This document shows positions 59,881-60,121 of a stretch of 60,121 nt of DNA, one piece after another. Under the pieces are notes generated by a model. It saw nothing but the letters and a program-made list of their open reading frames with translations. It was not told where the DNA came from and ran no database searches. Location of the stretch: NCBI GenBank assembly GCA_020436935.1, contig JAGQWX010000030.1, forward strand, positions 1-60,121, read 5' to 3'. Made by a program: the position numbers and the translations under genes. Every line of letters starts with the position of its first letter. The stretch's first letter is position 1. The DNA is from Saprospiraceae bacterium (lineage in GTDB: Bacteria; Bacteroidota; Bacteroidia; Chitinophagales; Saprospiraceae).

Positions 59881-60121
59881 TTATAGCTTAATGCTTCATT
59901 TTTTTTATAGTTGGATGTCCAGATTGTAAATAGATCCATACAATACTCTTTGGTATAAACATATAATCTAATTAATACATATTTATACATCTGAATATTA
60001 TATAATTAAATAGTAAAAAACATTAAATCATTCCAAAACATTGGATCATTAGATCATTCCAAACATTAGATCATTATATCATCCTTTTGCCGTAGTTGTG
60101 ATGATTTTGCCAAAGATTTTT
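59881..60121. other. Right-hand end of the window, non-coding
   Basis: Very AT-rich sequence. It contains a short inverted-orientation tract of the same repeat words at about 60015-60081 (AAATCATTCC, GGATCATTAGATCATTCC). The final 40 bp include TTTTGCCGTAGTTGTGATGATTTTGCC and may be the start or end of a gene cut by the window. Nothing more can be supported. Confidence 0.4.

Noticed and set aside
1-60121. tRNA, rRNA or CRISPR genes
   Set aside because: None was recognised in the intergenic regions by eye. A covariance-model scan was not possible, so small divergent RNA genes could have been missed.

Overview
The window looks like a chromosomal segment of a Bacteroidota bacterium, probably of the Saprospiria/Chitinophagia side. 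Evidence: SusC/SusD pairs and TonB-dependent receptors, two proteins ending in type IX secretion sorting domains, a DUF4249 lipoprotein, a UxaA/UxaB/UxaC uronate pathway next to a pectin locus, AT-rich spacers, and TAnnTTTG-type promoter boxes instead of a classical -10. No rRNA, tRNA or CRISPR array was recognised by eye. The species cannot be named from the sequence.

Region 1 (1-7.5 kb) is accessory DNA. It has the tail of an IS1595-type transposase, four poorly characterised exported proteins (two of them divergent paralogues), a TlpA-like thioredoxin lipoprotein, a 162 bp palindrome and a 17 bp minisatellite. It also has a striking array of palindromic repeats that encloses a DUF559 (PD-(D/E)XK/Vsr-like) nuclease gene. 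The nuclease lies inside a 733 bp element whose ends match those of a neighbouring 179 bp gene-free element. This is the best candidate in the window for an undescribed mobile or repeat-maintenance system.

Region 2 (7.5-28.5 kb) is mostly housekeeping. It contains an Lrp/AsnC regulator, a DEAD-box RNA helicase, a type I secretion-like operon (ABC, HlyD, TolC) whose ATPase has lost several signature motifs, and a SelU-SelD pair for tRNA 2-selenouridine. It continues with a PGRP-type amidase, PdhB, a LacI-family regulator, a TonB receptor/DUF4249/MG2-like operon, and a DUF3124-MarC pair.

Region 3 (28.5-54.3 kb, all on the minus strand) is a pectin utilisation locus in three transcription units. 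Unit A (53957 to 42196) encodes CE12-GH28, GH105, a SnoaL-like protein, UxaB, UxaA, UxaC, KdgK and ExuT. Unit B (41743 to 33277) encodes SusC, SusD, a beta-helix lipoprotein and GH43. Unit C (33167 to 28478) encodes a CE8-PL10-esterase fusion and a PL1 lyase. Each unit has a nearly identical 16 bp LacI-type operator upstream (54222, 41880, 33257), which suggests one regulon, perhaps controlled by the LacI-family gene at 20478-21479. Extracellular de-esterification and lysis would feed oligogalacturonides to SusCD. Periplasmic GH28/GH105/GH43 would release sugars, and ExuT, UxaC, UxaB, UxaA and KdgK would convert galacturonate to KDPG. KDPG aldolase and KduI/KduD are not present here.

Region 4 (54.3-60.1 kb) holds a repeat-rich adhesin-like protein that appears C-terminally truncated, an 1.1 kb AT-rich spacer with a plausible small RNA, a metallophosphoesterase-glycosyltransferase pair, a GNAT acetyltransferase, and a degenerate short-repeat tract also found 49 kb away after the helicase gene.
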